Assembly (NCBI RefSeq): GCF_033542235.1
Contig: NZ_JAWRCU010000012.1
Coordinates: 1 to 64,000 of the forward strand
DNA length: 64,000 bases
Direction of reading: 5' to 3'
Source of the DNA: JAWRCU01 sp033542235
GTDB lineage: Bacteria > Pseudomonadota > Alphaproteobacteria > Rhizobiales > Rhizobiaceae
Both the position numbers and the translations under genes were made by a program. This document shows, piece by piece, positions 60,928 through 64,000 of the stretch. The notes below the pieces were generated by a model that had not been told where the DNA came from, did no database searches, and was given only the letters and a program-made list of their open reading frames with translations. The first letter of the stretch is position 1. Every line of letters begins with the position of its first letter.

Positions 60928-61311
60928 CTCAGTCACTCCTCGATGTTGATTCTGACGAGAGGCAGTTGTCGGTGACTGACTTCGCTTGGCGAGCTGCAAC
61001 TCTAACGTTTGTTGCACGCCCGCGGTCCGGGCGATTCCTCACCTTTTAGCTGGATTCGAATATCTCTTATTTATATCAAAATTTTGAGAGATGCAGTACT
61101 AAACTTATCAAGTTTTCGTGCGTGGCGTTTGACTATTCGCGGAATTGTTACGAAACATCGCTTATATTTGATAGTTCTCAGAGCCGCGCGAGCTACCTAT
61201 TGCATATTGCCCGGGATCTGCCGGCGACGGGCCTCCCATCGCGACACGACGGAACCAGACGGACAGCTTGTCGGGGGCGTCAGTCGCCCTGCTGGATTTA
61301 GGAGAAGCAAA
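60928..61311. other. Divergent control region between two His-rich secreted genes
   Basis: 384 bases, clearly AT-richer around 61060-61150 than the flanks (runs such as CTTATTTATATCAAAATTTTG). It must hold the promoters of both flanking genes. I see no exact dyad or riboswitch and assign nothing further. Confidence 0.5.
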
Positions 61312-61626
61312 ATGCGCCTGATCATCGTCAATGCAGCGCTTGCCGCACTTCTCATCTCCACACCCTCGGCTCTCGCACGACATTCGCACGGAGAGCACGA
61401 GCTGCAGACGCGTGGGAACCACTCCGGAATGCATACCGGGGAGATGCATGCGAACCTCTCCGGACAGCATGTCGGCGAGATGCATGCGAACCACTCCGGA
61501 CGGCATGCACGAAACGTAAGACGCTTCGACGACAATCCGGAGACGAGATCCGGCGGCGACCAGTCTAACATCATTCCGCCGCTATGCTTCTATCGGGGAG
61601 TCTGGTGCAATCCATTGGGGTATTAG
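61312..61626 (+). CDS. Small His-rich secreted protein with tandem repeats
   Basis: 104 residues. Signal peptide MRLIIVNAALAALLISTPSALA, then RHSHGEHELQTRGN, then two consecutive copies of a unit like (G)EMHANxSGxHxG: HTGEMHANLSGQHVGEMHANHSGRHARN. At DNA level this is a tandem repeat (about 61439-61508) of GAGATGCATGCGAAC-type units. The C-terminus (SNIIPPLCFYRGVWCNPLGY) has two Cys. His-rich repeats suggest metal binding in the periplasm. ATG 61312 follows AGGAGAAGC. The downstream region carries a decayed copy of its 3' end. Confidence 0.7.
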   Translation: MRLIIVNAALAALLISTPSALARHSHGEHELQTRGNHSGMHTGEMHANLSGQHVGEMHANHSGRHARNVRRFDDNPETRSGGDQSNIIPPLCFYRGVWCNPLGY

Positions 61627-61833
61627 GAGGCAATGGAAAGGTGAGATACGTCAGGGGAGGGGGATACCTTCTATTCCGTGAACGTCTTAGAGTTTCTCTG
61701 TCTTCCCCGGTCTCGTAATAGTTGAACTACGGTCCCCCCGCTGTGCGTCTATGGGGTGTCGGATGCAGTCCGTTAAGCCATTAGAGGCAATAACAGCGGG
61801 GCTGCGACACCTTCTAAATCGTGAACGCCTTCA
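61577..61833 (+). repeat. Decayed tandem duplication of the small gene's 3' end
   Basis: The block 61577-61686 (CCGCTATGCTTCTATCGGGG ... ATTCCGTGAACGTCTT) recurs in altered form at 61735-61833 (CCGCTGTGCGTCTATGGGG ... AAATCGTGAACGCCTT). The two share GCAATCCATT/GCAGTCCGTT, TTAGGAGGCAAT/TTAGAGGCAAT and CCTTCT landmarks in the same order. In frame the second copy begins PPLCVYG like the gene's PPLCFYRG but is frameshifted. From 61834 to 61951 I see nothing. Confidence 0.6.
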
Positions 61834-61951
61834 AGACTGACGCCATTTCCGGCGGCTCCCGTGGCCCCCTTTGATGCCCAGCCCCGAAAGGCCCCGCCGA
61901 TGCTCGCCCCATCGACGGCAGCCAATCGCTTTTCACAATGTGTACCCGAAC

Positions 61952-63394
61952 TCAGGCTGCTGGCATAAGATCATCCACAGTCGCCCTGCCGCCGTCCGGA
62001 TTGCGCAGGTAGACGCCCCGCTCGAGCTGCTGCCGCCGCAGTTCATGAGTGTCGATGTCGGCTGGCGCACGGTTGCCCCGCACCGAGATCTTGGCGGCCC
62101 GTCCGGCTGCCTCGCCCATCGCCATGCAGGTTGCCATCACGCGGATCGCGCCCATGGCCTCGTGGGTGGCGGAGATGCTCCTGCCCGCGACAAGCAGGTT
62201 GGAGATCTTGTTCGGAACCAGCGAGCGATAGGGGATGTCGTAACAGTCGCCGCACCAGATCAGCGTGCAGCCGTCATCGGCCGGCCGGTGGATGTCGATC
62301 GGATAGCTCGCAACGGCGATCGCATCCTCGAAGTGCCGGCAGGCGAGCACATCCTCTTGCGTCATGACATAGCGGCCGATGATGCGCCTGGTTTCGCGGA
62401 TGCCGAGGAACGGCGCCGTCTTGGTGAAGTAGGCGTTTTCGAAGCCCGGCACGTAGTTGATGAGATAAGTGACGATGTCGTCGATCTGTGCGCGGCCCTC
62501 GATCTCGCCTTTGGTCAGGCTTCGGGCGTCGGTGCCGTCGGTGCCCTTCACGCGGGTCATGTTGATCCAGACCTCGCCCTTCTTCAGGCCTGTGATGATG
62601 ATCGTACGCTCGTTCGGGATCTGGAGGCCGCGCTCCTGCTTGGCTTTTGCCATCAACTCGCGCAGGCCGACGACGATGAACTGGTGGTTCTGGCCGAAAT
62701 ATTCGGCCGGGATGAAGTCGGTCAGGTAAGTGCGCGCCTGGGGCGGGGCGTTGGCGATGCTCATGCGCAACTTGTCGGTATCGACCCCGCCGAGGCAGAA
62801 CATCAGCGTGGGCGGCTGCATGCCGCCATCGGCATTGCCTTTCTCGCAGGGAACGCCCGCGCTGTAAGCAACGTCGGCGTCGCCGGTGCAGTCGATCACC
62901 ACCTTGGCCAGGGTAGCCGTGCGGCCGCTCTTGCTCTCGGTGATGACGCCGCGGATCGTGTCGCCGTCCATCACGACGCCGGCGAAGAAAGTGTAGAAGA
63001 GGACGTCGACGCCGGCTTCCGTCAGCATTTCGAGCGCAACGGTCTTCACGGCCTCGGGCTCGACCAGCGTGATGCCCATGTGAAGTGGGCACGGCCGGTG
63101 CTCGCTGGCACCGTCACGCTCCTTGCGCAGCCGATCGATGAACTTCTGAGGCAGCCCGTCGATGATCTGGTTGCCCTTCTGGCCGAGGAACCCGAGCACC
63201 GGCAGGCCGATGGTCATGTTGCCGCCGACGAAGCTGCGACTTTCGATCAGGCCGACGCGCAGGCCGTCTTCCGAAGCGGCCAGCGCTGCCGTCAGGCCGG
63301 AGGGGCCGCCGCCCACGACCAGGACATCGTATTCGGCGGCCACCGGGATGCTTCGCGCCGGTTCTTCGATATGGCGGATTGCGGTTCTGGACAT
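61952..63394 (-). CDS. FAD-dependent oxidoreductase (FAD_oxidored type)
   Basis: 480 residues. The FAD-binding motif is YDVLVVGGGPSGLTAALAASEDGLRVGLIE, followed by SFVGGNMTIGLPVLGFLGQKGNQIIDGLPQKFIDRL, which matches the PF12831-type FAD_oxidored group. Later parts (VVIDCTGDADVAYSAGVPCEKGNADGGMQPPTLMF; NLLVAGRSISATHEAMGAIRVMATCMAMGEAAGRAA) are also typical. These enzymes often sit beside sugar-type ABC transporters, as here: a binding-protein gene follows at 63625 on the same strand. Substrate unknown, possibly a sugar-acid or polyol derivative. Confidence 0.88.
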   Translation of the reverse strand: MSRTAIRHIEEPARSIPVAAEYDVLVVGGGPSGLTAALAASEDGLRVGLIESRSFVGGNMTIGLPVLGFLGQKGNQIIDGLPQKFIDRLRKERDGASEHRPCPLHMGITLVEPEAVKTVALEMLTEAGVDVLFYTFFAGVVMDGDTIRGVITESKSGRTATLAKVVIDCTGDADVAYSAGVPCEKGNADGGMQPPTLMFCLGGVDTDKLRMSIANAPPQARTYLTDFIPAEYFGQNHQFIVVGLRELMAKAKQERGLQIPNERTIIITGLKKGEVWINMTRVKGTDGTDARSLTKGEIEGRAQIDDIVTYLINYVPGFENAYFTKTAPFLGIRETRRIIGRYVMTQEDVLACRHFEDAIAVASYPIDIHRPADDGCTLIWCGDCYDIPYRSLVPNKISNLLVAGRSISATHEAMGAIRVMATCMAMGEAAGRAAKISVRGNRAPADIDTHELRRQQLERGVYLRNPDGGRATVDDLMPAA

Positions 63395-63452
63395 TTATCG
63401 TTCCTCGTTTGTGTCCACGGCGGTTGTTGGCCACGGACCTATCCTTGCTTCG

Positions 63453-63548
63453 AGCATGATCCCGAAAAGTTGCAGACTTTTCGGACAAGATCATGCTGCA
63501 GTATTGAAGGGCTAGAGCAGGGTGAATGACTGCAATTCATCCTGCTCT
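63453..63548. repeat. Two rhizobial palindromic repeats
   Basis: First: AGCATGATCCCGAAAAGT (63453-63470) opposed by ACTTTTCGGACAAGATCATGCT (63476-63497). Second: AGAGCAGGGTGAAT (63514-63527) opposed by ATTCATCCTGCTCT (63535-63548). Both are elements seen again and again between genes of Mesorhizobium-like genomes (family knowledge). They lie between the FAD oxidoreductase and the ABC binding-protein genes. Confidence 0.8.
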
Positions 63549-63624
63549 GGTGGCACCGCCCGGACCGGCATGGTCCGGACGATGGATTGACTGTGGCTTC
63601 ATGCCGTATCATCGACCGCCGGCT

Positions 63625-64000
63625 TCAGGCCGGCATCATTGGCTTGACCCGCTCGATGATGGAGGCGACCGCATCCTTGACCGGCTTGCGACCGAGCACG
63701 GCAAGCTGCACTTCTTCGAGCATGGTCGCCTGGGCGCGTGCAGCCTCCGGGAAGGGCGGGAAGGCAGCGCGCGCATTGGCGAGCACCTTCGCCTCGACCT
63801 TGGCCAGCGGGTTCTTTTCGATCAGCGCCGGGTCGGCATAGCTGGAGACCCGTACCGAACCATTCCCATTGAGGGCCATGCCGAGCGTGACGCGCTTGCT
63901 CGAGACCTCCTTGATGAACGACCACGCCAGATTCTTGTCCTTGGCGTTGCGTGGGATGACCATGCCCCATGCCTCCACCACCGAGGACATCGGCTTGCTG
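63625..64000 (-). CDS. ABC transporter substrate-binding protein, C-terminal part (cut by window)
   Basis: The last about 125 residues of a sugar-type extracellular binding protein are present, running off the right edge. Visible: EAWGMVIPRNAKDKNLAWSFIKEVSSKR, then FPPFPEAARAQATMLEEVQLAVLGRKPVKDAVASIIERVKPMMPA, the C-terminal lobe of family 1 binding proteins (AWGMVIPRNAKDKNLAWSF and the closing helical tail). The start and signal peptide lie outside. With the FAD oxidoreductase at 61952 it suggests a carbohydrate uptake and oxidation locus extending beyond 64000. Confidence 0.85.
   Translation of the reverse strand, partial: SKPMSSVVEAWGMVIPRNAKDKNLAWSFIKEVSSKRVTLGMALNGNGSVRVSSYADPALIEKNPLAKVEAKVLANARAAFPPFPEAARAQATMLEEVQLAVLGRKPVKDAVASIIERVKPMMPA

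Noticed and set aside
60394..60975. 193-codon plus-strand frame opposite the His-rich gene
   Set aside because: Repetitive Val/Ala/Glu translation created by the antisense of His/Gly codons; the minus frame has a signal peptide and a sensible composition.
1..64000. tRNA, rRNA, CRISPR array, riboswitch or replication origin
   Set aside because: None recognised by eye. Short RNAs and weak structures cannot be excluded without a covariance-model search.

Overview
The window looks like chromosomal DNA of a Mesorhizobium-type alphaproteobacterium (Rhizobiales, Phyllobacteriaceae). Signs are the high GC, the alphaproteobacterial gene styles (oxyR/katG divergent pair, guaA, panBC, many ABC uptake systems with dedicated catabolic enzymes), frequent GTG/TTG starts and start/stop overlaps, and rhizobial palindromic intergenic repeats near both ends (95-234 and 63453-63548). 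I saw no rRNA, tRNA, CRISPR array, replication origin or intact insertion sequence.

Layout. 1-10146 is housekeeping-like: oxyR/katG sharing a control region, aqpZ, a GNAT acetyltransferase, an orphan Phd-type antitoxin whose toxin is almost gone, rsmB, a Popeye-like cNMP-binding membrane protein, a PaaI thioesterase and guaA. 10147-29550 is accessory: an AraC regulator, a decayed IS3-family transposase, a large autotransporter followed by two small lipoproteins, a patch of three gene tails (17682-18182), then a GntR-controlled catabolic cluster (AruI-like thiamine-diphosphate decarboxylase, GntR, FAD oxidoreductase; divergently an Old-Yellow-Enzyme/Fe-S flavoprotein, a polyamine-type ABC transporter and an aldehyde dehydrogenase). 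This stretch starts at the end of intact guaA and ends at a decayed piece of guaA (29553-29632), which suggests an island at the guaA locus. A second guaA piece lies at 49157-49210.

29675-34916 holds an envelope thiol/cell-wall module (L,D-transpeptidase, DsbA-like, DsbD) divergent from a QseBC/PmrAB-like two-component system, with an exact CTTAAG-N5-CTTAAG box between them. 35182-39449 holds a VOC protein, a membrane DJ-1/PfpI protein divergent from a GlxA-type regulator, and a nucleotidyltransferase-fold protein behind a perfect palindrome.

39543-49117 is the most interesting unit: nine co-directional genes (branched-chain-type ABC transporter livKHMGF, PaaI thioesterase, glyoxalase-like protein, acyl-CoA ligase, quinone-oxidoreductase-like dehydrogenase) divergent from a TetR regulator that appears to carry a degenerate hotdog (thioesterase-like) domain at its N-terminus. 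I infer that an imported carboxylic acid is activated to its CoA ester and that the regulator senses the ester.

50402-64000 contains an aldo/keto reductase remnant, an ECF41 (SigJ) sigma factor with two matching promoters (carboxymuconolactone decarboxylase-family gene; monooxygenase-sigJ pair), a LysR/methyltransferase pair, a truncated lactate permease, an EmrAB-type efflux pair, panBC, two His-rich secreted proteins, an FAD oxidoreductase and the end of a sugar-type ABC binding protein that runs off the window.
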